A stretch of DNA of 64,000 bases. Origin: Goekera deserti. Its GTDB lineage: Bacteria > Actinomycetota > Actinomycetes > Mycobacteriales > Geodermatophilaceae. Both the position numbers and the translations under genes were made by a program. The notes under the pieces were generated by a model. The model ran no database searches. It was given only the letters and a program-made list of their open reading frames with translations, and was not told where the DNA came from. Where the stretch lies: contig NZ_JAAGWK010000005.1 of NCBI RefSeq assembly GCF_010685995.1, positions 186,001 through 250,000 on the forward strand, given 5' to 3'. This document shows positions 23,446-30,753 of this stretch, piece after piece; positions within the stretch are counted from its first letter, which is position 1, and every line of letters starts with the position of its first letter.

Positions 23446-23473
23446 AACTGACTTTTTCGGGCACAAGTCAGTT
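23446..23473. terminator. Hairpin with repeat B between convergent genes
   Basis: AACTGACTT pairs perfectly with AAGTCAGTT across a 10-nt loop that starts with TTT. The 15 bases at 23448-23462 are repeat B (copy 2, complement of 10266-10280). It sits between two converging genes, as a terminator would. Confidence 0.5.
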
Positions 23474-23480
23474 CCGGCGG

Positions 23481-23500
23481 TCGGGTCGGGTCGGGTCGGG
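23481..23500. repeat. Pentanucleotide microsatellite (TCGGG)4
   Basis: Four perfect TCGGG units, 8 nt before the stop codon of the DUF885 gene. Such runs can vary in length by slippage. Here any change would fall outside the coding region. Confidence 0.8.
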
Positions 23501-23508
23501 TCGGGGGA

Positions 23509-25239
23509 CTAGAGCTCGGCGAGCTCCCGCTCCAGGTCGTCCAGGCCCAGGCTGCCCTGGGACAGCGCGGCCATGTGCCAGGCCTTGAGGTCGAAGGCGT
23601 CGCCGTGGGCGCGGCGGGCGGCCTCCCGCCCGGCCAGCCAGGCACGCTCCCCCAGCTTGTAGCTGATCGCCTGGCCGGGCATGCCCAGGTAGCGCACCAG
23701 CTCGCTGTCCAGGAACGCGGCGTCCCGGCCGCAGTTCTCCCCGAAGAACGCCCGGGCCAGCTCCGGGGTCCACGGCTTCCCGCGGTGCTCGGCGAGGGAG
23801 CCCTCGGCGTCGTCCGGGATCGGCAGCTCCAGGTGCATGCCGATGTCGACGACGACGCGGACGGCGCGCATCTGCTGGGCGTCCAGGTAGCCCAGCCGGG
23901 CGCCGGGGTCGGTGAGGAAACCCAGCTCGTCCATCAGCCGCTCGGCGTAGAGCGCCCAGCCCTCGACGTTGGCACCGATCGAGCCGAGCGAGGTCTGGTA
24001 GGTGGACAGGTCGCCGGAGACGTAGGCCCACTGCGCCAGCTGCAGGTGGTGGCCCGGGACGCCCTCGTGGTACCAGGTCGAGACCAGATCCCACAGCGGG
24101 AAGCGCTCCCGGCCCAGGGTGGGCAGCCAGGTGCGGCCGGGCCGGGAGAAGTCCTGGGTGGGGCGGGTGTAGTACGGCGCCGCGGCGCTGCCGGGCGGGG
24201 CGATCATCGCCTCCACCCGGCGGATGGGCTCCGCGAGGGAGAAGTGCGTGCCGTCGAGGGCGTCCATCGCCTCGTCCATCATCGCCTGCAGCCGCTGACG
24301 CACCTGCTCCACGCCCTGCACGGACTCGCCGTGCTCGTCGAGCCAGCGCATGGCCTGCATCGGGGTGGCGCCGGCCAGCACCTCGTGCGCGGCGGCGCGC
24401 TGCTCGACCAGGATCCGCTGGTGCTCGGCCCAGCCCCAGGCGTAGGCGTCCTCCAGCCCGGTGCCCGCGCCGAGGTCGGTGCCGTTCCAGGAGCGGGCGA
24501 AGCGCGCGTAGCGCTCCCGGCCGACGGCGTCCGGGGTGCCCTCGGCCCGGGGGGCGTACTCGTCGCGCAGGAAGTCACGGACCTCGGCGACGGCGCCATC
24601 GGCCAGCCGTGCGGCGTCGTCCAGCTGGGTGCGCAACGAGTCGGGGCCGGCGGCCACGACGGAGGCGAAGTACGGCCCGGCCAGCCACTCACCGAGCTGA
24701 CCGACCACGGTGTGCACCTGGCGCGGGGCGGCGAACAGGCCGCGGTCGGCGCCGGCGGTCAGCGACTCGCGGTAGCCGCGGTAGGCCTCGGGCACGCGGG
24801 CCAGCCGCCTGGCCAGGACGGACCAGTCCTCCTCGGTGGCCGTCGGCATCATCGAGAAAACCTGCCGGATGGAGTGCAGCGGGGAGAACAGGTTGGACAC
24901 CTGCCGCAGACCCTCGCCGGCCTGGTGCTGGGCGAGGCTCGCTGTGAGCCGCTCGCGCAACAGCCGCGCGCAGCGGCGCTCCACCGGGTCCTCGCGCAGT
25001 GCCGGGTCCTCCCGGAGCACCCGCTCCAGCTCGTCCAGCGTCGCCCGGTCGAGGTCGGCCTCGGCGTCCAGCCCGGCGGGGCTGGTGTCCGGCAGCCGGT
25101 CGCTGGCCGGGTCGGTGCCCAGCGCGGTGGCGGTGATCGGGTCCAGCGCGCAGACGGCGGCGACGTGGGCGTCGGCCACCTGTCGCGGGGTGGCGGGGCG
25201 GGCGGACCCGGGGGTGGTGGGGCGGGCGGACTCGGTCAT
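23509..25239 (-). CDS. DUF885 family protein, putative zinc metallohydrolase
   Basis: Protein of 576 residues of the DUF885 family, whose members resemble carboxypeptidase Taq-like metallopeptidases. The metal-binding motif is visible as WYHEGVPGHHLQLA (HExxxGH type), with further family stretches PTQDFSRPGRTWLPTL, NVEGWALYAERLMDELGF and PGQAISYKLGERAWL. No signal peptide, so it should be cytoplasmic. ATG 25239 overlaps the stop of the nitrobindin-like gene by 4 nt. The substrate is unknown; peptidase activity is inferred from the family. Confidence 0.82.
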   Translation of the reverse strand: MTESARPTTPGSARPATPRQVADAHVAAVCALDPITATALGTDPASDRLPDTSPAGLDAEADLDRATLDELERVLREDPALREDPVERRCARLLRERLTASLAQHQAGEGLRQVSNLFSPLHSIRQVFSMMPTATEEDWSVLARRLARVPEAYRGYRESLTAGADRGLFAAPRQVHTVVGQLGEWLAGPYFASVVAAGPDSLRTQLDDAARLADGAVAEVRDFLRDEYAPRAEGTPDAVGRERYARFARSWNGTDLGAGTGLEDAYAWGWAEHQRILVEQRAAAHEVLAGATPMQAMRWLDEHGESVQGVEQVRQRLQAMMDEAMDALDGTHFSLAEPIRRVEAMIAPPGSAAAPYYTRPTQDFSRPGRTWLPTLGRERFPLWDLVSTWYHEGVPGHHLQLAQWAYVSGDLSTYQTSLGSIGANVEGWALYAERLMDELGFLTDPGARLGYLDAQQMRAVRVVVDIGMHLELPIPDDAEGSLAEHRGKPWTPELARAFFGENCGRDAAFLDSELVRYLGMPGQAISYKLGERAWLAGREAARRAHGDAFDLKAWHMAALSQGSLGLDDLERELAEL

Positions 25240-25808
25240 CGGATCCTCTCCAGGCGGGCGGACATCGTCGGGCGCAGCGGCTGGTCGGTGGCGGCGCGGT
25301 CGACGGCGTACATCAGCGCGCCGTCCACGATGCCGTACAGCCGGGTCGCCGAGACGACGTCGGGGTGGTCGGGGGTGCGGGCCAGGACGTCGCTGGTGAG
25401 CTCCCAGCTGGTGGTGGTGCGGGCCCGGCCGACGTAGATCTCGACCAGGCCGTCCGGTGCGGCGACGAGCAGCTCGACCTCGTCCTCGCCCCGCGGGCGC
25501 CAGAACCCGGACTCCCGGGTGTCCGGCCCGGCGACCGAGCCGTCGTCGGCGATCCGCCAGGTGCGCGACTCGTAGGCGAGGAAGTCCCGCCCGTCGTGCG
25601 CGAACCGCACCCACTGGCCGAACCGGTGGTCGCCGGCGGCACCGGCGGCCTGGCCCTCGCCGTGCCACTCGCCCAGCAGCGGCAGCACCGACAGCAGGGC
25701 ATGGGCGACCTCCGGGCCCTCCCGCACGTCGACGGTGTCCGGGACGGGCAGCACGGTCGGGCCGGCGGCGGGCTCGCCGGGCAGCCCGGGGGGCAGCGGG
25801 GCGCTCAT
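25236..25808 (-). CDS. Nitrobindin-like beta-barrel protein (FABP-like)
   Basis: Protein of 190 residues of the nitrobindin/THAP4 C-terminal family: GEWHGEG at residues 46-52 is the family entry motif, followed by beta-strands FGQWVRFAHDGRDFLAYESRTW, SGFWRPRG and RLYGIVDGALMYAVD. In heme-binding members a C-terminal His ligates iron in a QPL..H.. context; here that place reads QPLRPTMSARLERI with no His, so heme binding is doubtful, and it may be a lipid-binding-type member like Rv0813c. ATG 25808 overlaps the stop of the 41-residue ORF upstream. Confidence 0.8.
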   Translation of the reverse strand: MSAPLPPGLPGEPAAGPTVLPVPDTVDVREGPEVAHALLSVLPLLGEWHGEGQAAGAAGDHRFGQWVRFAHDGRDFLAYESRTWRIADDGSVAGPDTRESGFWRPRGEDEVELLVAAPDGLVEIYVGRARTTTSWELTSDVLARTPDHPDVVSATRLYGIVDGALMYAVDRAATDQPLRPTMSARLERIR

Positions 25809-25930
25809 CGGGTGCGCCCCTCGCGCTCGCGGCGGACCGGGCGCCTGGACAGTCGGACGGCCCCCGACGCGCACCACAGCGCGCCGAGGACGGTGAGGGC
25901 GACGAGCACCCATGCGGAGACCAGACCCAT
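25805..25930 (-). CDS. 41-residue membrane peptide
   Basis: ATG 25930 to TGA 25805. The product has one membrane helix (VSAWVLVALTVLGALWCASGA) and a strongly basic C-terminus rich in Arg (RLSRRPVRRER...RTR), giving a cytosolic positive tail. Its start is 6 nt after a TAGCGT -10 element and its stop overlaps the nitrobindin start (ATGA). Promoter and coupling together make it a likely real gene that heads the operon. Function unknown. Confidence 0.65.
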   Translation of the reverse strand: MGLVSAWVLVALTVLGALWCASGAVRLSRRPVRREREGRTR

Positions 25931-25936
25931 GGCCCC

Positions 25937-25942
25937 ACGCTA
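25937..25942 (-). promoter_or_regulatory. Leaderless -10 element (TAGCGT) of the small ORF operon
   Basis: Minus strand TAGCGT, GGGGCC (6 nt), ATG 25930. It drives the 41-residue ORF, the nitrobindin-like gene and DUF885. Confidence 0.6.
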
Positions 25943-26062
25943 TCGGCGGCTCCCGGACGCGGCAGCGCCCGACCCCGGCGGCCGAGGACCTCCCGCCGGC
26001 TGCCTGCGCCCTGGGGCGTCCACCGGCGCGCGAACCGGTTCCGGGCTGTCACACTCCCCGGC

Positions 26063-26158
26063 GTGGTGACCACCGCCGGCGTACCCGCCCGGGCCGAGCC
26101 GACCCGCGAGCTCACCGACTCGTCCCACGCCCTGCCGGCCGCGCCGCGGGAGCGCTAG
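26063..26158 (+). CDS. 31-codon ORF abutting the DUF4184 gene
   Basis: GTG 26063 to TAG 26158; the stop directly touches GTG 26159 of the next gene. CACACT lies 7 nt before the GTG and could be a -10 for a leaderless start. The peptide (VVTTAGVPARAEPTREL...) has no recognisable feature. It may be a leader peptide that couples translation into the membrane protein, or chance. Confidence 0.3.
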   Translation: MVTTAGVPARAEPTRELTDSSHALPAAPRER

Positions 26159-26908
26159 GTGCCGTTCACCGGCAGCCACGTCGCCGCGGTCCTGCCGTTC
26201 CTGCGCACGCCGCTGCCCGCCTCGGCGCTGGTGGCGGGCAGCCTGGCCCCCGACGTCGTCTCCTACCTGCCCGTGCACCCGGGCTTCCGCACGCACACCG
26301 CGCTCGCCGTGGTGACCGTGGACCTGCTGCTCGGGGTGGGGCTCTGGGCGCTGTGGCACGGGCTGCTCGCGGCACCGCTGCTCCGGGCCGCCCCGGCCGG
26401 ACTGCGCGGGCGGCTGCCCGACGTCCCGATCGGTGTGCGGCGGCGGGTGCGCTCGGCCCGGGACGCGGCGCTGCTGGCCGGCGCGGTGGTTCTGGGTGCG
26501 GCCACGCACGTGCTGTGGGACGAGTTCACCCATCCTCGCCGCTGGGGCACCGAGCACCTGTCGGTGCTGGGCAGCACCTGGGCCGGTGCACCGGGGTACC
26601 GCTGGGCCCAGGACGCCAGCAGCGTGCTCGGCCTGCTCGTGGTCGGGGTGTGGCTGGTGCTGTGGTGGCGGCGGACGACGGCGGTGCCGGTGCCGGCCCG
26701 TCCCGGGTGGTGGTGGCCGTGGCTCGTGGTCGGTGCAGCCGGGGTGGTGGGTGGGCTCAGCGCGGTGCCGGGCGCACCGGGTCTGCGGTCCGCGGCGGTC
26801 GCGGCGGCGTTCCGCGGCGGCGGCGTGGCTGTCACCGCCGCGCTGGTGCTCGCGGCGGCCTGGTGGGTGGCGTACGCCGTGCGCGGCCGGAGCGCCGCCC
26901 GGCGGTGA
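26159..26908 (+). CDS. DUF4184 family membrane protein
   Basis: Membrane protein of 249 residues. The family signature is at the N-terminus (MPFTGSHVAAVLPFL, SLAPDVVSYLPV), where a short cytosolic His/Pro region precedes the first helix, and a second His-rich patch is HVLWDEFTHPRRWG. About six hydrophobic segments follow. The pattern of His and Asp near membrane edges recalls metal-dependent membrane hydrolases, but no activity is known. Start GTG 26159 has GGGAG upstream. Confidence 0.75.
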   Translation: MPFTGSHVAAVLPFLRTPLPASALVAGSLAPDVVSYLPVHPGFRTHTALAVVTVDLLLGVGLWALWHGLLAAPLLRAAPAGLRGRLPDVPIGVRRRVRSARDAALLAGAVVLGAATHVLWDEFTHPRRWGTEHLSVLGSTWAGAPGYRWAQDASSVLGLLVVGVWLVLWWRRTTAVPVPARPGWWWPWLVVGAAGVVGGLSAVPGAPGLRSAAVAAAFRGGGVAVTAALVLAAAWWVAYAVRGRSAARR

Positions 26909-26917
26909 CCGCCCTGG

Positions 26918-27628
26918 TCAGCCCGCCGCTGCCCGCTCGTCGCGGTCCTGCCAGGTGCAGACGCACACCTCGTTGCCCTCCGCGTCGGCGAGCACCCAGA
27001 ACGAGCGCGCGGCCGAGTCGTCCAGCAGCCGCCCGCCGGCGTCCAGCGCGGCCTGGACCCGGGCCGGCGCCTCGTCGTGGGCGACGGTGAGGTCGAGGTG
27101 GATGCGGTTGCGCTGCGGGCGGGGGGTGTCCATCTGCTGGAACCAGACCGCGGGCAGCTGACCGGCCGGGTCGACCAGGGAGTCCGCGGACGGGCCGTCC
27201 GGGTGCGGCTCGGCGACGTACCCGAGCACGGCGGCCCAGAACGGGCGGACCCGGGCGATGTCGAGGGCGTCCACGGCGATCTCCAGCGCCTGCACCGGGC
27301 GGGCAGGTCCGGACGGGGCCGCGAGGACGGCGGGGCCGCCCAGCGCATGGGTGACCGCCCGCGCCAGATCGGCGTCCCGGGTGGTCACCGCGCCCAGCGC
27401 CCGGGTCTGCAGCAGCAGCTCCACCCGGTCGGGGCGCAGGTCGGCCCGCAGGTGCGCGTCGGCGTCCGCGCCGCACGCCTGCACCGCGGTGCGGGCGACG
27501 TCGACGGCGTCCGTCAGCGACGGCACGGGCACGGACGCCGCCAGCGCGCCCAGCAGGAACCGCCATCCGGCGTCGGCGACCGCGGCGGAGGCGTCGGTGC
27601 GGGAGAGCAGGTCGGTGGGTGCGCTCAT
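26918..27628 (-). CDS. PCD-like plus VOC (glyoxalase-like) fusion protein
   Basis: Protein of 236 residues with two parts. Residues ~1-100 resemble pterin-4a-carbinolamine dehydratase (WRFLLGALAASVPVPSL..., DAHLRADLRPDRVELLLQT, TTRDADLARAVTHAL), although the catalytic His pair is not clear. Residues ~110-230 are a vicinal-oxygen-chelate domain (LEIAVDALDIARVRPFWAAVLGY, RIHLDLTVAHDEAPARVQAAL, VLADAEGNEVCVC). Such fusions occur in actinobacteria without known substrate. CAGGAT lies 7 nt before ATG 27628. Confidence 0.7.
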   Translation of the reverse strand: MSAPTDLLSRTDASAAVADAGWRFLLGALAASVPVPSLTDAVDVARTAVQACGADADAHLRADLRPDRVELLLQTRALGAVTTRDADLARAVTHALGGPAVLAAPSGPARPVQALEIAVDALDIARVRPFWAAVLGYVAEPHPDGPSADSLVDPAGQLPAVWFQQMDTPRPQRNRIHLDLTVAHDEAPARVQAALDAGGRLLDDSAARSFWVLADAEGNEVCVCTWQDRDERAAAG

Positions 27629-27691
27629 GCCGCCCATCCTGCCCACCACCCCCGACACCCGCGCCCGCCGGCAGCGACCACCCCCGCACAG

Positions 27692-27731
27692 CACGGTGCC
27701 CGTCCCCGCACGTGCGGGGACGGGCACCGTG
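27692..27731 (-). terminator. 40-nt perfect palindrome after sseC
   Basis: Twenty bases (CACGGTGCCCGTCCCCGCAC) are followed directly by their exact complement. It lies 13 nt past the sseC stop and ends the sulfurtransferase operon. As RNA the tip would open into a small loop. Confidence 0.85.
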
Positions 27732-27744
27732 GGGTGTCGAACGG

Positions 27745-28038
27745 TCAGGCGATGGCGAGGGTGGTCTCGTTGAGGCCGACCTGGGCCGCCAGCGTGCGCT
27801 CGGCCCGGCCGACCGGCGCCAGCGAGCGGAGCTTCCAGTTCCCGGGGGCGGCGAAGAAGCGGAACTCGCCCTCGGGGCTGGTGACCACCTCGGCGGTGAA
27901 CTCGTCGGTGGAGTCCAGAAGCCGCACGTAGGCACCGGCCACCGGGGAGCCGTCGTGCCACACCTGGCCTTGGATGACGGTCTGCGTGGTCAGGTCGATC
28001 CCGGCCAGCGCACCGCCCTGCTTGGGCGCCCCGCACAC
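27745..28038 (-). CDS. sseC: DUF1416 protein SseC
   Basis: Protein of 97 residues. It is the small DUF1416 protein that follows thiosulfate sulfurtransferase genes in actinobacteria (SseC). It looks like one carboxypeptidase-regulatory or transthyretin-like beta-sandwich (IQGQVWHDGSPVAGAYVRLL, GEFRFFAAPGNWKLR). The N-terminal MCGAP places Cys2 at the end of the chain. Start GTG 28038 begins 1 nt after the sseA stop. The exact role in sulfur transfer is not established. Confidence 0.87.
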   Translation of the reverse strand: MCGAPKQGGALAGIDLTTQTVIQGQVWHDGSPVAGAYVRLLDSTDEFTAEVVTSPEGEFRFFAAPGNWKLRSLAPVGRAERTLAAQVGLNETTLAIA

Positions 28039-28039
28039 G

Positions 28040-28873
28040 TCAGGCTCCCTTGGCGATCGGGACGCCGACCAGCGAGCCGTACTCGGTCCACGAGCCGTCG
28101 TAGTTCTTGACGTTCTGGTGGCCCAGCAGCTCGCGCAGCACGAACCAGGTGTGGCTGGAGCGCTCGCCGATGCGGCAGTAGGCGATGGTGTCCTTGGAGG
28201 TGTCCAGGCCGGCGTCGGCGTAGAGCTCGGCCAGCTCCTCGTCGCTCTTGAAGGTGCCGTCCTCGTTCGCGGCCTTGCTCCACGGCACGTTCACCGCGGT
28301 CGGGATGTGGCCGGGGCGCTGGGCACCCTCCTGCGGCAGGTGCGCGGGGGCCACGAGCTTGCCGGCGAACTCGTCGGGCGACCGGACGTCGACCAGGTTC
28401 TTCTCCCCGATCGCGGACACGACCTCGTCGCGGAACGCGCGGATGGAGGTGTCGGGCTCGGACGCCGAGTACTGGGTCGCCGGGCGGCTGACGGCCTCGG
28501 GCGAGAGCGGGCGGCTGTCCAGCTCCCACTTCTTGCGGCCGCCGTCGATGAGCTTGACCTCGCGGTGCCCGTACAGCTTGAAGTACCAGTACGCGTAGGC
28601 GGCGAACCAGTTGTTGTTGCCGCCGTACAGCACGACGGTGTCGTCGTTGCCGATGCCCTTGGCGCTCAGCAGCTGCTCGAACTGCTCGCGGTCGACGAAG
28701 TCACGGCGCAGCGGGTCCTGCAGGTCGGTCTTCCAGTCGAGCTTCACCGCGCCCTCGATGTGGCCCTTGTCGTAGGCGCTGGTGTCCTCGTCGACCTCGA
28801 CGAAGACGATCCCGGCGTCGCCGAGGTGCTCCTGCGCCCAGTCGGCGGTGACGAGCACGTCGTTGCGGCTCAT
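28040..28873 (-). CDS. sseA: Thiosulfate sulfurtransferase (rhodanese) SseA/CysA-type
   Basis: Two-domain rhodanese of 277 residues. The C-terminal active domain has the loop CRIGERSS with the persulfide Cys; the N-terminal domain lacks it, as usual. It transfers sulfane sulfur from thiosulfate to an acceptor. It matches the actinobacterial cysA2/cysA3 group (VTADWAQEHL, FVEVDEDTSAYDKGHI, DGSWTEYGSLVGVPI). ATG 28873 has GGGAGGAA 8 nt upstream. It is flanked by DUF4395 upstream and sseC downstream, an arrangement found across actinobacteria. Confidence 0.92.
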   Translation of the reverse strand: MSRNDVLVTADWAQEHLGDAGIVFVEVDEDTSAYDKGHIEGAVKLDWKTDLQDPLRRDFVDREQFEQLLSAKGIGNDDTVVLYGGNNNWFAAYAYWYFKLYGHREVKLIDGGRKKWELDSRPLSPEAVSRPATQYSASEPDTSIRAFRDEVVSAIGEKNLVDVRSPDEFAGKLVAPAHLPQEGAQRPGHIPTAVNVPWSKAANEDGTFKSDEELAELYADAGLDTSKDTIAYCRIGERSSHTWFVLRELLGHQNVKNYDGSWTEYGSLVGVPIAKGA

Positions 28874-28919
28874 GGGTGGTTCCTCCCGGTAGGTGGTGGT
28901 GCGGAGCTGGTGGGGTGGG

Positions 28920-29384
28920 TCAGGCGGGGTGCGGGCCGGCACTGCGCGAGGCGGTGGCCCGCCTGGCGAGCAGGTACACCTCACAGCCGAGGCAGAAGCC
29001 GGTCGTGGCGTTCAGCAGGGCGGCGACCAGCGCCGCACCGGTGGCGACGGCGCCGAGCACGGGCAGCCCGGTGGCGTAGCCGACCAGGCCCACGAGGGCG
29101 AAGCCGGCCCCGACGGCCTGGGCGAAGCGCGGTGGCCCCTCGGCCTCGCGCTCGGTCGGCGGCCCGAGGCGGGGTGCGACGAGCACCCGGAACAGGAGGC
29201 CGTAGGGCGCGTACCGCAGCCCGGCGAGCGCGCCGACCGCGAACACCGCCAGCTGGACGGCGAGCAGCACGCCGCTGCCGGTGAGCAGGACGGCGACGAG
29301 CACCGCGCTGGTCAGCCAGGCGGCGAGACGCAGCCCGCGCGGGTCGACCTGGCGAGCGTCAGCGGGACGAGCGGGGATGGTCAT
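28920..29384 (-). CDS. DUF4395 membrane protein
   Basis: Membrane protein of 154 residues with four hydrophobic segments and the family motif NATTGFCLGCEVYLL near the C-terminus, a Cys pair at the membrane that suggests thiol or sulfur chemistry. It is regularly found beside sseA-type rhodaneses and may move sulfur compounds or reduce them at the membrane. That role is inferred from context only. ATG 29384 has GGAGG 11 nt upstream and follows the Cys-rich leader peptide by 56 nt. Confidence 0.82.
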   Translation of the reverse strand: MTIPARPADARQVDPRGLRLAAWLTSAVLVAVLLTGSGVLLAVQLAVFAVGALAGLRYAPYGLLFRVLVAPRLGPPTEREAEGPPRFAQAVGAGFALVGLVGYATGLPVLGAVATGAALVAALLNATTGFCLGCEVYLLARRATASRSAGPHPA

Positions 29385-29440
29385 GGTGGTGCGGGCCTCC
29401 GGACGGCGGACAGGGCGCGTCTGGGCGGGTGGTCACGCCC

Positions 29441-29515
29441 TCAGGAGACCGGACACAGGCAGCTGCCCAGGCGGCACAGGTCGACTGTGCGGCGCGAGGT
29501 CAGCAGGGGGTCCAC
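29441..29515 (-). CDS. Cys-rich leader peptide upstream of sulfur genes
   Basis: 24-residue ORF, GTG 29515 to TGA 29441. The sequence follows the actinobacterial leader-peptide pattern LLTSRRTVDLCRLGSCLCP, with Cys at residues 14, 19 and 21. In mycobacteria such Cys-rich uORFs attenuate sulfur operons according to cysteine supply. Its start is 7 nt after TACCCT, so it is leaderless and the first thing translated. The downstream genes are DUF4395, sseA and sseC. Too short for a standard gene finder but strongly supported by pattern and context. Confidence 0.85.
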   Translation of the reverse strand: MDPLLTSRRTVDLCRLGSCLCPVS

Positions 29516-29522
29516 GGCGCCG

Positions 29523-29528
29523 AGGGTA
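29523..29528 (-). promoter_or_regulatory. Leaderless -10 element (TACCCT) of the sulfur operon
   Basis: Minus strand TACCCT, CGGCGCC (7 nt), GTG 29515 of the Cys-rich leader peptide. Confidence 0.65.
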
Positions 29529-29559
29529 GCAACGCGCCGGCGCCGCCCGGTACCGCCGA

Positions 29560-30033
29560 TCACCGCCCTCCCCCCACGGGGGCGTGCGCGTCGGCCAGCG
29601 CCTCGAGCTCGGCGGGCCGCGGGGCACCGCTGGAACGGCCCAGCAGGGTGCCGGCCCGGTCGAGGTAGAACAGCGTCGGGGTGCGCCGCACGTCCAGCCG
29701 GCGCACCTCGTCCAGGTGGCTCTCGGCGTCGACGTGCACGTAGGCCAGCCCCGGGCGACTGGTCTGCATCTGCTGCAGCCGAGCCCGGGTCTGCCGGCAC
29801 GGCGCGCAGAACGCCGTGGAGAACTGGACGACGGTGAGGTCGGCCGCGCCCGGGTCGATCCCGAGGCCGGCCAGCACCGACTGCGTGGTCACCTGCGCCC
29901 CCTGCCCACCCACCGACGACATGGGAGCCCGCACCGCGCCGTCCCGGGCGCGCACCCAGAGTGCCCCGAGGGCGCTGACCAGCAGGGCCACCCCGAGGAC
30001 GACGACGCCGACTCCGCTCACGGCAAGCGCCAA
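29560..30033 (-). CDS. Membrane-anchored thioredoxin-like protein (ThiX type)
   Basis: Protein of 157 residues. An N-terminal membrane anchor (VVVLGVALLVSALGALWV) is followed by a thioredoxin fold with the active-site FCAPC (Cys76, Cys79), cis-Pro in RRTPTLFYL and VHVDAESH. It is placed like thiX (Rv0816c) beside rhodanese genes and may supply reducing power for sulfur transfer. The first start is TTG 30033; GTG 30021 is a possible alternative. Confidence 0.85.
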   Translation of the reverse strand: MALAVSGVGVVVLGVALLVSALGALWVRARDGAVRAPMSSVGGQGAQVTTQSVLAGLGIDPGAADLTVVQFSTAFCAPCRQTRARLQQMQTSRPGLAYVHVDAESHLDEVRRLDVRRTPTLFYLDRAGTLLGRSSGAPRPAELEALADAHAPVGGGR

Positions 30034-30066
30034 CCACCCCCGCAGCCGCGGTGTTCCCCCGGCGGC

Positions 30067-30753
30067 TCAGCGCAGGACGGCGTCGGTGGCGCGCACGTCG
30101 ACGAGCAGGCCGTCGCCGGCCACCCGCAGCCCGGTGACCTGCAACCCGAAGGGCAGCTCGGGCACCGGGTAGCGCAGGTCGAGCAACCCCTGCACGCCGT
30201 CGACGACGGCCGGCGGCAGGTCCACGCCCACGACCGAGACCCGGTCGACGGTGACCACGACGTCCTGGCCGTCCAGCCGGACCGTGCCCGACCCGGCGAG
30301 CGGGACGTCCAACCCCACCACCTCGACCGTTCGGGTGACGCGCAGGCCGTCGCCGTCCCGGGTGACCGTGGCGTCGCCGCCGAGCTGCTCGGCGAGCAGC
30401 GCGTAGGACAGCGTGGCGCGGCCGTCGATGCGGTCGACCGGCACCTCGGCGACCTGCCCGCCGACCAGGTCCGACAGCGGCACGTGCACCCCGCGCAGCG
30501 AGACCTGGGCGGTGGTGCCGGCCGGCTGGCCCAGCTCCTCGGCGGTGAGCGCGACGCGCACGTCGTCGTAGCTGCCGCCCAGCACCTGGGTGAGGAAGGG
30601 GACGCCGGTGATGTCGACGTCGGGTGCCGAGGTCAGCCCGCCCTGGGAGGCCAGCTGCCGGGCGACGGCCTGCTCGGCGAGCCGGACACCCACCCGGTCG
30701 GCGGCCACGAGCAGCGCGACGAGCACCAGGAGCACGACGAGCAGCTTCCTCAC
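30067..30753 (-). CDS. LmeA-like (DUF2993) phospholipid-binding protein
   Basis: DUF2993 protein of 228 residues. An N-terminal signal or anchor (LLVVLLVLVALLVAADRVG) is followed by a lipid-binding barrel-like domain (QGGLTSAPDVDITGVPFLTQVLGG, DLVGGQVAEVPVDRIDGRATLSYA). In mycobacteria LmeA (Rv0817c) lies at the same place next to thiX and helps lipomannan elongation or envelope protein stability. GTG 30753 overlaps the stop of the gene at 30750. Confidence 0.82.
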   Translation of the reverse strand: MRKLLVVLLVLVALLVAADRVGVRLAEQAVARQLASQGGLTSAPDVDITGVPFLTQVLGGSYDDVRVALTAEELGQPAGTTAQVSLRGVHVPLSDLVGGQVAEVPVDRIDGRATLSYALLAEQLGGDATVTRDGDGLRVTRTVEVVGLDVPLAGSGTVRLDGQDVVVTVDRVSVVGVDLPPAVVDGVQGLLDLRYPVPELPFGLQVTGLRVAGDGLLVDVRATDAVLR

